NCBI RefSeq assembly: GCF_013280595.1
Contig: NZ_JAAATY010000005.1
Location: 62,001 to 126,000 of the forward strand
Source of the DNA: Kibdelosporangium persicum
Lineage (GTDB): Bacteria; Actinomycetota; Actinomycetes; Mycobacteriales; Pseudonocardiaceae
Reading direction: 5' to 3'
DNA length: 64,000 nt
Numbering within the stretch: the first letter of the stretch is position 1; each line of letters begins with the position of its first letter. Of the stretch, positions 40,093-49,227 are shown piece after piece. Under the pieces are notes generated by a model. It was not told where the DNA came from, did no database searches, and worked only from the letters and a program-made list of their open reading frames with translations. The position numbers were made by a program, and so were the translations under genes.

Positions 40093-41262
40093 ATGGCTGA
40101 GCGCATCGTGGTCGTGGTGGGCGGTGGGATCGGCGGTCTGGCCGCGGCGGTGGCTCTGCATCGGCGCGGCTGGCGGGTGGCGGTGCTGGAACGGGCCGGC
40201 GAGTTCACCGAGGTCGGTGCGGGTCTTTCGCTGTGGCCGAACGCGATGAGCGCACTCGCGGCGCTCGGCCTGGCGGAACGAGTGCGTGCGCTCGGTGCGG
40301 TGGAAATGGCGGGCGGCGTACGTGGTCGCAGGGGTCGCTGGCTGTCCAGGGTGGACAACGCCGAGATCGCGAGGCGTCATGGCCAGCCGCTCCTGGTGGT
40401 GCACCGGGCGGACCTGGTGCGGGCGCTGGTCGAGGCGTTGCCGGCGGAGTCGCTGCGGCCAGGCAGCGAGGTGCACACCGTGCGCCCGGATGGCGAGGCT
40501 GTGGTGGTCGAGCACCGGGGTGGGACCCTGCGAGCGGATCTGGTGGTTGGCGCGGACGGTGTGCGTAGCCAGTTGCGACGGCTGTTGTGGCCGAGTGCGA
40601 TAGGGCCCCGATATGCCGGCTGCACGGCTTGGCGCATGATCACTGAGCCGCTTGCCGGCATTCGGACCGAAGGCGCGGTGTTCTGGGGTCGCGGCGAACG
40701 GATCGGGTTCACAACACTGCCCGCTGGGCGGTTCTACTGTTTCGCGGCCGCCACGGTGCCCGCCGACGGCGCCAGCATCGATGGTGAACATGCCGCGATG
40801 CGGCGCCGATTCGGTGACTGGCCCGATCCGATCCCGGCGCTGCTGGCGGCGGTGCCCGAAGACGGTGTACTCCGTCATGACGTGTACGACCTGCCGCCGC
40901 TGTCGACCTACGTGTGCGGCAGGACGGTGCTGTTGGGGGACGCGGCGCACGCGATGGATCCGATTCTGGGGCAGGGCGCCTGCCAGGCCTTGGAGGACGC
41001 GGTCACGCTCGCCGCCTGTCTGGGCGCGACGCCGAACGTCGGCGCGGCACTGGCTCACTATGACCGCCTGCGCCGACCACGGACTCAGGGGATTGTCCGC
41101 CGGTCCTCCCGTCTCGGGACGGTCGCCCAATGGTCCTGGCCGCCGGCGGTGATGGTTCGTGATCTGGCCGCGAGGCTGACCCCTGCCGCCGCGACCCTGC
41201 GCGCCATGGCGCCCGTCCTCGGCTGGACGCCGCCCATGCCGACGGAAGGGGCTGGGCGCTAG
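40093..41262 (+). CDS. FAD-dependent monooxygenase opening a TetR-controlled operon
   Basis: The 389-residue flavoprotein monooxygenase starts at ATG 40093 behind GGGGAGGG. It has the Rossmann motif VVGGGIGGLAAAVAL, DLVVGADGVRSQLRR and the second FAD motif TVLLGDAAHAMDPILGQGACQ. It is related to the monooxygenase at 10768-11799 but is not a close copy. The substrate is unknown; salicylate-hydroxylase-like aromatic or polycyclic substrates are possible. The stop overlaps the next gene by one base (TAGTG), so the two are coupled. Confidence 0.85.
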   Translation: MAERIVVVVGGGIGGLAAAVALHRRGWRVAVLERAGEFTEVGAGLSLWPNAMSALAALGLAERVRALGAVEMAGGVRGRRGRWLSRVDNAEIARRHGQPLLVVHRADLVRALVEALPAESLRPGSEVHTVRPDGEAVVVEHRGGTLRADLVVGADGVRSQLRRLLWPSAIGPRYAGCTAWRMITEPLAGIRTEGAVFWGRGERIGFTTLPAGRFYCFAAATVPADGASIDGEHAAMRRRFGDWPDPIPALLAAVPEDGVLRHDVYDLPPLSTYVCGRTVLLGDAAHAMDPILGQGACQALEDAVTLAACLGATPNVGAALAHYDRLRRPRTQGIVRRSSRLGTVAQWSWPPAVMVRDLAARLTPAAATLRAMAPVLGWTPPMPTEGAGR

Positions 41263-42821
41263 TGCCCGACTGGACCTATCACCCGCTGCGCGGGATCGCG
41301 GCCGCGCTGTGGGGAACGCGCCGATCGCAGCGGGCCGCACTGCGGACCCTGGCCGCGATCGGATCGTTGCCCGGCGCCGGTGGGCTGATCGCCCGAGGGC
41401 TCGGACACCGCCACCCGCCGCCGCACCTGGCCGGTTCGGTCGCCGGCGTCCCAGTGCGGAACAGGCTCGGCGCGGTGGTGCCGCCCAGCGTGGCATGGGA
41501 TGCGCTGCGCGCGTTGCCCCCGCTGGGGGCCGGACTGATCGAGGTGGCACCGGTTGGCCTTGCCGACGTCCCAGTGGTGCGTGAGGCCGCTGCGGGCCGG
41601 CGTGTCCCAGTGGTGGTGCACGCGGCCGGGCCGGACGCGGCGGCTGTGGTGACCGCCTTGGCGCCGCACGTCGACGCGGTCAGAACCGAAGCCGACCCGA
41701 GCGTGGTCCATGTGACGTCCCCGTCGGTGGCGCTGGCCGCCCATGCGCTGAACGAGCGGGCCAAGGCGGTCCTGGTCACGCCCTCGGTGCTGGTGCAGGC
41801 CGGCCCGGGCTGGTTCGCCCGGGTGACCGAGGCAGCGACTCCTACCCATCCGGCGCCCTCGGTGCGCGACGTCGGCTGGGATCCCCGGCGGTGGCCGGCG
41901 TGGTGGTGGGGTCTGCTGGTCGGCCTGGGCATGATCGGCGCGGGCCTGGGAGCCGCGGCGATCACGCTCGGACCGGTGCTGCTGTGGTACGACCGCGAGT
42001 TCCTGGGCATGGGGGTGGATCGGCTCCACGCGATCAACCACCACCTGGTGCATTTCCTGCAACACGACCGGATCACCATGGCCGGCACGATGGTGGCGAT
42101 CGGCGTGCTCTACGCCGGCCTCGCGGTCGGCGGCATCCGGCGAGGATGGCCCTGGGCCCGCGAGGCATACCTCGTCTCCGGGTGGATCGGGTTTCCCACG
42201 TTGCTCTACTTCCTGGGTTTCGGGTTCGTGGAGCCGCTGCACACCGCGGTCGCCCTCGTGCTCTTCCCGATGTTCCTGATCGGCACCCGGCGCCAGCCAG
42301 AGCGGCCACAGTGGACAGTGCGGCCGGCAGGGCCGGAACACCAGCGGCGCAGGGCACTGGTCGGCCAACTTCTGCTGGTGTGCACTGGGATCGGCCTGTT
42401 CATCGGCGGTGTAGTGGTGTCGGCGGTCGGCCTGACCGAGGTGTTCGTGCCCAGCGACCTGGAATTCCTGCGGACCGAGCCGGACGCGTTGCGGGCGGCC
42501 AATCCCCGGCTGCTGTCGTTCGTCGCGCACGACAGGGCCGGCTTCGGCGGGGCGCTGATGGCAGCCGCCACCGCGATCACACTGCTCACCGCGTGGGGAT
42601 GGCGCCGCGGCGAGTCCTGGGTCTGGTGGTCACTCACACTGGCCGCGATCGCGGGATTCCTCCCGGCCGTCGCCGTGCACAGCATCATCCGGTACACCGA
42701 CTTCGGGCATCTGGCACCGGTCCTCGCCGGGATCGGTCTCACCCTGACCGCCCTGATCCTTGCCCGCCCCTACCTGTGCGCGTGCCCGGAGAAGGTTCGC
42801 GGGCCCCAGGACCTACCGTAA
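41262..42821 (+). CDS. dihydroorotate-dehydrogenase-like domain fused to a duplicated membrane domain
   Basis: This 519-residue fusion is unusual. Residues 1-200 resemble dihydroorotate dehydrogenase (GHRHPPPHLAGSVAGVPVRN, then WDALRALPPLGAGLIEVAPV) but lack the full length and catalytic loops. The rest is a membrane domain of about eight helices made of two related halves: FLQHDRITMAGTMVAIGVLY with GIRRGWPWAREAYL, and FVAHDRAGFGGALMAAATAI with GWRRGESWVWWSL. Both halves are preceded by a EFL...L-A-N segment, so an internal duplication is visible. The start is GTG 41262. The neighbours point to quinone-linked or lipid-linked oxidation; function is unknown. Confidence 0.7.
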   Translation: MPDWTYHPLRGIAAALWGTRRSQRAALRTLAAIGSLPGAGGLIARGLGHRHPPPHLAGSVAGVPVRNRLGAVVPPSVAWDALRALPPLGAGLIEVAPVGLADVPVVREAAAGRRVPVVVHAAGPDAAAVVTALAPHVDAVRTEADPSVVHVTSPSVALAAHALNERAKAVLVTPSVLVQAGPGWFARVTEAATPTHPAPSVRDVGWDPRRWPAWWWGLLVGLGMIGAGLGAAAITLGPVLLWYDREFLGMGVDRLHAINHHLVHFLQHDRITMAGTMVAIGVLYAGLAVGGIRRGWPWAREAYLVSGWIGFPTLLYFLGFGFVEPLHTAVALVLFPMFLIGTRRQPERPQWTVRPAGPEHQRRRALVGQLLLVCTGIGLFIGGVVVSAVGLTEVFVPSDLEFLRTEPDALRAANPRLLSFVAHDRAGFGGALMAAATAITLLTAWGWRRGESWVWWSLTLAAIAGFLPAVAVHSIIRYTDFGHLAPVLAGIGLTLTALILARPYLCACPEKVRGPQDLP

Positions 42822-43453
42822 TGGACATGGCCGACACCCGACAGCGACTGATCGACGGCGCGATCCAGACGATCCGGCAGCACGGCATCACCGGAACGTC
42901 CGCGCGGACGATCGCCAACACCGCCGGCGTCAACCAGGCCCTGGTTTTCTACCACTTCGGCAGTGTGCACGAACTGCTCGAGGTGGCGTGCCTGGCGGCC
43001 ACCGAGGCCAGGGTCGCACCGTTCCTGGCGCGGGTGGACGCGGTCACCAGTCTCCGGCAGTTGCTGGACCTGGGACGTCAGCTGCACGCCGAGGAACGCT
43101 CATTGGGCAACGTCATGGTGCTCGCCCAGATGCTGGCGGGCTCCCAGGCGGACCCGAAGCTCGCCAAGGCGACATCAGCCGCGCTGCACCTGTGGATCGG
43201 CCCGATCGAGCAGGCTCTGAACCGGCTGCTGGCCGACTCCCCACTGGCCACGCTCGTCGACACCGCCGGACTGGCCCGCGCCGTGTGCGCCGGATTCATC
43301 GGCCTGGAACTGTTCGAGGGCGTCGACCCCACCGGCGCACACGCCGCACTGGACGCCCTGGACCGCCTGGCGTCTCTCGTCGAAGTGATCGACGACCTCG
43401 GCCCAGTCGCCCGTCGCGCACTACGCGGCAAACTCCGCAAGTCACCGGCATAA
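42821..43453 (+). CDS. TetR-family regulator of the monooxygenase operon
   Basis: The 210-residue protein starts at ATG 42821, which overlaps the preceding stop (TAATG). The HTH reads AIQTIRQHGITGTSARTIAN and VNQALVFYHFGSVHELLEVA. It is third in the operon, so it would repress its own transcript through the paired palindromes at 40030-40079. Confidence 0.88.
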   Translation: MDMADTRQRLIDGAIQTIRQHGITGTSARTIANTAGVNQALVFYHFGSVHELLEVACLAATEARVAPFLARVDAVTSLRQLLDLGRQLHAEERSLGNVMVLAQMLAGSQADPKLAKATSAALHLWIGPIEQALNRLLADSPLATLVDTAGLARAVCAGFIGLELFEGVDPTGAHAALDALDRLASLVEVIDDLGPVARRALRGKLRKSPA

Positions 43454-43504
43454 AGACCAACCAGGTTGTGGCGCGACGCGCTGAGGGCACGTGAACAAGC
43501 CCGC

Positions 43505-44341
43505 TCAGAGGCCTGGGAAGACTTTCATGGCGTTGCCGGACAGGACGCCGTCGAGAATGTTCCCCGGCAAGCCGAGAGCGGCGACCGCCTGGGCGTTGCG
43601 GGCGACGCCGGGGACGCCGGGCCAGTCCGTGCCGAAGATCCACTTGGTGGCGAGGCGATGGAGGTCGAAGCGGGCGTAGTACTCGGGCAGTTTCCGGGGT
43701 GGCAGGCCCGCGAGGTCGAGCCAGACGTTGGGTTTGGCCAACGCCAGGAATGCCGCGGTGTCGTACCACCAGCCGCGCCCGCCGTGCGCGAACACGAAGT
43801 CCAGGCCGGGGAACTCCTCCACGACGTCCAGCATCAGCTCCGGGTTTCCGTACTTCGACTGCGATCCCGGGAAGCTGGACACGCCGGAGTGGATGATCAC
43901 CGGCACGCCGCGTTCGACGCAGAGGGCGTACGCCGCGCGCAGTTGCGGGTCGCCGGGTGAGAAACCGCCGTGCACGGGGTGGATCTTCAACGCGACCGCG
44001 CCGAGGTCGAGCTGACGCTCCACTTCGGACGCCACGGGATAGTGCAGATGCGGGTTGACGTTGGCGACCAGCCGGAACCGATCGGGGTTGAAGTCCCTGA
44101 GCGGCAACAGGTCCTCGATCACCTGCGACCCGGTGGCGCGTGGACTGTACTCGCAGAACAACAAGGCACGGTCGACGCCCTCGGATTCCAGCAGCGCGAC
44201 GACCCTTGCCGGGATCGGGTCGCCGAAAGCGTCGTACGCGTCGCGCCACGGATAGCCGCGCGAGAACTCGGCCGCCCACTCCAACCACGCCGGCTTCACC
44301 GTGGACAGCCGGGGCATGTGCATGTGCGCGTCAACCAGCAT
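43505..44341 (-). CDS. metal-dependent amidohydrolase (amidohydrolase_2 family)
   Basis: The 278-residue TIM-barrel hydrolase or decarboxylase has the metal motif DAHMHMP at the N-terminus. KIHPVHGGFS and PVIIHSGVSS follow, then FAHGGRGWWYD and the terminal aspartate in IFGTDWPG. Members include gamma-resorcylate and ACMS decarboxylases. It is the last gene of the box operon and overlaps the ligase by 11 bases, so it may act on an aromatic acid or a ring-cleavage product. Confidence 0.82.
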   Translation of the reverse strand: MLVDAHMHMPRLSTVKPAWLEWAAEFSRGYPWRDAYDAFGDPIPARVVALLESEGVDRALLFCEYSPRATGSQVIEDLLPLRDFNPDRFRLVANVNPHLHYPVASEVERQLDLGAVALKIHPVHGGFSPGDPQLRAAYALCVERGVPVIIHSGVSSFPGSQSKYGNPELMLDVVEEFPGLDFVFAHGGRGWWYDTAAFLALAKPNVWLDLAGLPPRKLPEYYARFDLHRLATKWIFGTDWPGVPGVARNAQAVAALGLPGNILDGVLSGNAMKVFPGL

Positions 44342-45944
44342 GAGCCGCAGCCGCCGTCAGAGTGCCGTACACGTGCTCCCGCAACACATTCCGGCGGACC
44401 TTGCCGGTCGCGGTCTTCGGCAGTTCGCTCACGACGACCACCGCGCGAGGCCGTTTGAACGCCGCCAGGCCCTCGCGGCACCAGGTGATCAGCTCGTCGG
44501 CGTCGACCGGCACCCCGGAAACCGGGACAACACAGGCGACCGGCTTGTCCAGGCCGTCGGCGTCGGGGGCGGCGACCACGGCGACCTCGGCCACGCCCGG
44601 GTGTTCGAGCAGCCGCTCCTCCACCTCGGCGGGCGAGACCCAGATGCCGCCGGCCTTGAGCATGTCGTTGGAGCGCCCCAGGCAGCTGTACGTGCCGTCT
44701 TCGTTGCGCATGTACGTGTCGCCCGTGCGCAGCCATTCCCCTTGGAACACTTGTCGTGTGGTCTCCGCACGGCACCAATAGCCTGTCGCGACCGAAGAAC
44801 CGCGTAAGTACAGGTCGCCGGGCTGCCCGGCCGCGGTGATCACGCCGCCCTGCTCGTCTCGCAGTTCGACGTCGTACCCCGGCACCGGGACACCGGACGA
44901 TCCCGGGTGCACGGCACCGGGACGGTTCGACAGGAAGATGTGCAACGCCTCGGTGGAGCCGATCCCGTCGAGCACCTCCAGCCCGAACCGGTCACGGATG
45001 CGTTGGTACAGCACGGGAGGCAGCGCCTCACCGGCCGAGATCCCCTGCCGGACACCGGTGAAGGTGTCGTCCGGGATGTCGCTGTGCAGCAACGCCGAGT
45101 AGAACGTCGGCACGGCGAAGAACAACGTCGGCTGATCCGAGCGGACCTTCTCGGCGACGAGCCGCGGGGTCGGGCGTGTCCGTTCCAGGATCGCGCTGGC
45201 CCCGACCGCGAACGGGAAGAAGCACGAGTTGCCGATCCCGTAGGCGAAGAACAGTTTCGCCACGGACAGGCACCGGTCGTCCGGGCCCATGTCGAGCACG
45301 CCCTTGCCGTACGCCTCGGCGACCATCCGGATGCTGGAGTGCCGGTGCATGGCGGCCTTCGGCAAGCCGGTCGTGCCGGACGTGTACAACCAGAGCGCGG
45401 GCGAGTCCTGCCAGGTCTCGTAGGGCCGCCTGGGAACGTCGCCTTCGAGCTCCAGCCACTGCCGGACCCGGACACCTCGCCGGGGCGTGAACCGCACCTC
45501 GCCGTCCAGCAGGACATCGGTCACCTCGGGCGCCGCCGCCACCGCCGCCTGCGCGACCTCGGCGAACTCGGCCGACACCGACAGCACCCTGGCCCGTGAG
45601 TCGGCCAGGACCTTGCCCAGCTCGGGGCCGGTGACCATGGTGGACGTGGGGACCGGGACGGCGCCGATGTACATCGCGCCGAGGATGCCCGCCAGCAACT
45701 GGATGTCGTCGGCCATGCAGAACATGACCCGCTCCTCCGGCCGGACGCCGATCGAACGGAAGGCGGCGGCGCTGCGCCGCATCTCCTCGCCGAGTTCGCG
45801 GTAGGTCAGGCTGCCCGACTCCGCCACGACCGCCAGTCGTTCGCCGCGCCCGGCCTTGACGTGCCGGTCCACCAGGTACTCCGCGGCGTTGAACGGCATG
45901 CTGCCTGGCTTCACCGAAGGCGCAGTTGACGGCAAAGCAGACAT
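44331..45944 (-). CDS. benzoate-CoA ligase family protein
   Basis: The 537-residue adenylate-forming enzyme has the P-loop-like LYTSGTTGLPKAAMHRH, GIGSTEALHIFLSN, WLRTGDTYMRNEDG and C-terminal Lys in LPKTATGKVRRNVL. The N-terminal NAAEYLVDRHVKAGRGERLA is typical of benzoate-CoA ligases (BclA/BadA). It activates benzoate or a relative to the CoA ester consumed by BoxB and BoxC. The start ATG 45944 follows GGAGG by ten bases. Confidence 0.88.
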   Translation of the reverse strand: MSALPSTAPSVKPGSMPFNAAEYLVDRHVKAGRGERLAVVAESGSLTYRELGEEMRRSAAAFRSIGVRPEERVMFCMADDIQLLAGILGAMYIGAVPVPTSTMVTGPELGKVLADSRARVLSVSAEFAEVAQAAVAAAPEVTDVLLDGEVRFTPRRGVRVRQWLELEGDVPRRPYETWQDSPALWLYTSGTTGLPKAAMHRHSSIRMVAEAYGKGVLDMGPDDRCLSVAKLFFAYGIGNSCFFPFAVGASAILERTRPTPRLVAEKVRSDQPTLFFAVPTFYSALLHSDIPDDTFTGVRQGISAGEALPPVLYQRIRDRFGLEVLDGIGSTEALHIFLSNRPGAVHPGSSGVPVPGYDVELRDEQGGVITAAGQPGDLYLRGSSVATGYWCRAETTRQVFQGEWLRTGDTYMRNEDGTYSCLGRSNDMLKAGGIWVSPAEVEERLLEHPGVAEVAVVAAPDADGLDKPVACVVPVSGVPVDADELITWCREGLAAFKRPRAVVVVSELPKTATGKVRRNVLREHVYGTLTAAAAHAG

Positions 45945-45958
45945 GATCGCCCGTCCTC

Positions 45959-47380
45959 CTAGTGGAAGTACACGTACTCGTAGTCGAACGGCTTGCCGTT
46001 GATCCCGTTGGCCGGTGGCGCGACCCAGCTGGCGATCTTGCCGCGTTGGTGGACAGGGTGCATCAGCGACCGGACGAACGCCAGGTCCTCGCTGGTCGGC
46101 AGCCAGTTCCTGCTGCCCTTGCGCCAGGTCTCCTCGTCGACGATCGAGCCGTCCGGCGTGATGTGGAACCCGGCGTGCAGGCCGACCTGCCGGTTGAACC
46201 CGACGTGCGGCAGGGCGAACCGGTACTCCAGATCCGCGTCGGCGAGGATCTTGTTCCACCGTTTGATGCCGCTCTGGCAGTCGGCGATGTACTCGCTGCG
46301 CAGGTCGAGGTTCAGCGCGAGCAGCGCGGAGAGCTCCTCGGTGGTCCACGTGCCGTCGGCGTTCGGGCGTTCCAGCTCGATGCCGTGCTCGGTGAGCCGG
46401 TGGTCGTCCTTGCGGCGCTCCTCCATCCAGCGGCCCTTGAGCCCCGCGGTGAAGTAGTTCGCCGCGTTGGTGGACGTCTCGCTGCCGAACAGGTCCAGCG
46501 ACACCGTGTAGTGGAAGTTGATGTACTTCTGGATGACGTCCAGCGGGATGCCGCCGTGCTTGCCGATGTCCAGCGTGTCGTGCTCACGGATCAGCTGGGC
46601 GCTGCGCGTCACCACGCGGTCGACACCGGTGGTGCCGACGAACATGTGGTGCGCCTCCTCCTTGAGCATGAACTCGCAGGTGCGCGACAGCGGGTCGAAG
46701 GCGCTCTCCTTGAGCGTGCCGAGCTGGTACTTGCCGTCCCGGTCGGTGAAGTAGGTGAACATGTAGAACGCCAGCCAGTCCGCGGTCTCCTCGTTGAACG
46801 CACCGAGGATACGCGGCGAATCCGGGCTGCCGGAGTTGCGGACCAGCAGCGCCTCCGCCTCTTCGCGGCCCTCCCGGCCGAAGTAGGCGTGCAGCAGGTA
46901 GACCATTGCCCAGAGATGCCTGCCTTCCTCCACGTTCACCTGGAAGAGGTTGCGCAGGTCGTACAGGCTCGGCGCGGTCAGGCCGAGCAGTTTCTGCTGT
47001 TCCACCGACGCGGGTTCGGTGTCGCCCTGGATCACGATCAGCCGCTGCAGGTCGGCCCGGTACTCGCCGGGCACCTGCTGCCAGACCGGTTGTCCTTTGT
47101 GCTCGCCGAACGCGATCCGCCGGTCCGGCTTGGGTTCGGCCAGGAAGATGCCCCACCGGTAGTCCGGCACGTCGACGTGGTCGAAGTGCGCCCAGCCGTC
47201 CCGGCCGACGCTGACGGCGGTGCGCAGGTAGACGCCGTGCGTCTCCAGCGCCGGGCCCATCTCGCCCCACCAGTTCATGAACTTCGGCTGCCAGCCCTCC
47301 AGCGCGCGCTGCAGCCTGCGGTCGGACGACAGGTCGACGTTGTTGGGGATCTTGTCCTCGTAGTCGATCGAGGTCGTCAT
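45959..47380 (-). CDS. boxB: benzoyl-CoA 2,3-epoxidase subunit BoxB
   Basis: BoxB is the di-iron oxygenase that epoxidises benzoyl-CoA in aerobic benzoate breakdown. The 473-residue length is normal. Di-iron ligand helices are visible in NVEEGRHLWAMVYLLHAYFG and FMLKEEAHHMFVGTTGVDR (E-x2-H type), with NEETADWLAFYMFTYFTDRD between. The start ATG 47380 lies two bases after the boxC stop. The reductase BoxA is not in the window. Confidence 0.93.
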   Translation of the reverse strand: MTTSIDYEDKIPNNVDLSSDRRLQRALEGWQPKFMNWWGEMGPALETHGVYLRTAVSVGRDGWAHFDHVDVPDYRWGIFLAEPKPDRRIAFGEHKGQPVWQQVPGEYRADLQRLIVIQGDTEPASVEQQKLLGLTAPSLYDLRNLFQVNVEEGRHLWAMVYLLHAYFGREGREEAEALLVRNSGSPDSPRILGAFNEETADWLAFYMFTYFTDRDGKYQLGTLKESAFDPLSRTCEFMLKEEAHHMFVGTTGVDRVVTRSAQLIREHDTLDIGKHGGIPLDVIQKYINFHYTVSLDLFGSETSTNAANYFTAGLKGRWMEERRKDDHRLTEHGIELERPNADGTWTTEELSALLALNLDLRSEYIADCQSGIKRWNKILADADLEYRFALPHVGFNRQVGLHAGFHITPDGSIVDEETWRKGSRNWLPTSEDLAFVRSLMHPVHQRGKIASWVAPPANGINGKPFDYEYVYFH

Positions 47381-47382
47381 GC

Positions 47383-49023
47383 TCACACCCGCTTCCTGTC
47401 GAAGATCGCCTTCTGACCGGTGCCGTACCGGCGTAGCGCGCCTTCGTCCCCGGCCGCGCCGGGCCGGGTGAAGATCCAGTTCTGCCAGGCCGACAACCTG
47501 CCGAAGATCTTGGTCTCGATCGTCTCGGGGCCGGTGAACCGCAGGTTCGCCTCCAGACCGGTGCACGCGTCGGGCGAGAGCGAGGCCCGGCTCTCGATCG
47601 CGATCCGGATCTCGTCCGCCCAGTCGATGTCGTCCGGGATGTCGGTGACCAGGCCCAGCTCGTTCGCCTCGGCCGGGCTCAGCGGCCGGCCGGTCTCCTT
47701 GCGCAGCCAGTCGACGTGGTCCGGATGGCCGTGGAACCGGGACTCCAGCCGGGAGATCCCGTTGCCCATCGGGAACAGCCCGAAGTTCGCGTCGGTCAGC
47801 GTGAGCGCCGCGCGTTCCTCGCTGTCCTCGTCCTCGACCGGCGGGCCGTCCAGCATGTACTGCCGGTCGGCGGCGAACGCCAGTTCGGCCAGCATCCCGG
47901 CGAAGCAGCTGCCGGGCTCGACCAGGGCGATCAGGCTGCGGCTGGTGACGTCGAGCCGCTTGAGGGTGCGTTTGTAGTACCGCAGGATCTCGTCGGCCAG
48001 CCAGTGGTCCTGGTTGCCGGCCAGCAGGTTCTCGTAGGCCCCGACGGTCTCGGCGTCGCCTTCGGTTCTGATGATCCAGGTGCCGAGCGTGGTCTCGTTG
48101 GTGCGCAGCCGCAGGATCAGGTCGTCCAGCTCGCGGGTGACCGCGAGCGGCCAGAACGACGCGTCCAGTTCGGACACCGCGGGTGGCGCTGGTACCCGCG
48201 GTGCCCGGACGGTGATGGTCACCGCGGAGGTGGACCTGTCGAACTCCGCCGTGACGTGCTCGTAGCGAATCCCGTCCGCGCTGATTTCCCGGTTGAGCGG
48301 CGTCAGCTCCACGCCACGCGCGTCCCGTGGCCGGGCGGAACGGGCCGCGAGTTCGGCGGCACGGGCGCGGACCGCGTCCTCGAACCGGCGTGGCGGAGCG
48401 AGTTCGTCCACCAGGCGCCAGTCCAGCGCGGTCCTGCCTTTCACCCCGTCCGGCCGGGTGGCGAACACGTCGGCCAGGTCCTTGCGGACTTTGCGCTTGT
48501 CCACCACGCGGGTGAGCCCGCCGGTGCCCGGCAGCACGCCGAGCAGCGGCACCTCAGGTAAGGACACCGCGGCGGAGTTGTCGTCGACGAGCAGGATGTG
48601 CTCGCAGGCCAACGCCAGTTCGTACCCGCCGCCCGCGCAGGAGCCGTTGACGGCGGCCAGATACGTCTGCCCGGCGGAGTCCTCCATGGCGTTGCGGGTC
48701 TCGTTGGTGAACTTGCAGAAGTTGACCTTCCACTCGTGCGACGACGCGGCCAGCATCCGGATGTTCGCGCCCGCGCAGAACACCTTGTCCTTGCCGCTGG
48801 TCACGACGACGGTGCGCACCTCGGGATGCTCGAACCGCAGCCGTTGCGTGGCGTCGTAGAGCTCGATGTCCACACCGAGGTCGTAGGAGTTCAGTTTCAG
48901 CTCGTAGCCGGGGACGATCCCGCCCGCCTCGTCGACGTCGAGGACCAGCCAGGCGACCTCCCCGTCGGTCCGCAGCTGCCAGTGCCGATAGGTGCTCGGG
49001 TGCGCGTCGAAGGACACGTCCAT
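47383..49023 (-). CDS. boxC: benzoyl-CoA-dihydrodiol lyase BoxC
   Basis: BoxC opens the epoxide ring hydrolytically, giving dehydroadipyl-CoA semialdehyde and formate. The 546-residue protein is a double crotonase fold: the first half has VFCAGANIRMLAASSH, NGSCAGGGYELALAC and VPLLGVLPGTGGLTRVVDKR; the second has EPGSCFAGMLAELAFAADR. The start ATG 49023 follows GAGGAGG by five bases. It is first in the operon boxC-boxB-ligase-amidohydrolase. Confidence 0.93.
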   Translation of the reverse strand: MDVSFDAHPSTYRHWQLRTDGEVAWLVLDVDEAGGIVPGYELKLNSYDLGVDIELYDATQRLRFEHPEVRTVVVTSGKDKVFCAGANIRMLAASSHEWKVNFCKFTNETRNAMEDSAGQTYLAAVNGSCAGGGYELALACEHILLVDDNSAAVSLPEVPLLGVLPGTGGLTRVVDKRKVRKDLADVFATRPDGVKGRTALDWRLVDELAPPRRFEDAVRARAAELAARSARPRDARGVELTPLNREISADGIRYEHVTAEFDRSTSAVTITVRAPRVPAPPAVSELDASFWPLAVTRELDDLILRLRTNETTLGTWIIRTEGDAETVGAYENLLAGNQDHWLADEILRYYKRTLKRLDVTSRSLIALVEPGSCFAGMLAELAFAADRQYMLDGPPVEDEDSEERAALTLTDANFGLFPMGNGISRLESRFHGHPDHVDWLRKETGRPLSPAEANELGLVTDIPDDIDWADEIRIAIESRASLSPDACTGLEANLRFTGPETIETKIFGRLSAWQNWIFTRPGAAGDEGALRRYGTGQKAIFDRKRV

Positions 49024-49075
49024 GGGGCCTCCTCGGCTATGAAGGTACCGCACCATCATCTACAGAACCAAGCGC

Positions 49076-49089
49076 TAACGTCAACGTTA
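49076..49089 (-). promoter_or_regulatory. palindrome in the box operon promoter
   Basis: TAACGT-CA-ACGTTA is a perfect palindrome 53 bases before the boxC start. On the minus strand it contains TTGACG, a good -35 box, with TAGATG 16 bases downstream. A regulator bound here would block transcription. No regulator gene lies next to the operon. Confidence 0.55.
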
Positions 49090-49227
49090 TGTAGACAGTT
49101 TGCCGGCGTGCTCGCCCCGGAATCACGCGGGCGATGATGGCTTCGACCGCCAAGCAGCCATGGGATCGTTCGAGCCAATTGGACCGCTCGCCGACACCGG
49201 CCACCCCTCGCCGTCGTCACGCACTGG

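Noticed and set aside
45962-47416. Plus-strand open frame of 484 codons opposite boxB
   Set aside because: Antisense shadow; boxB on the minus strand is a clear full-length family member.
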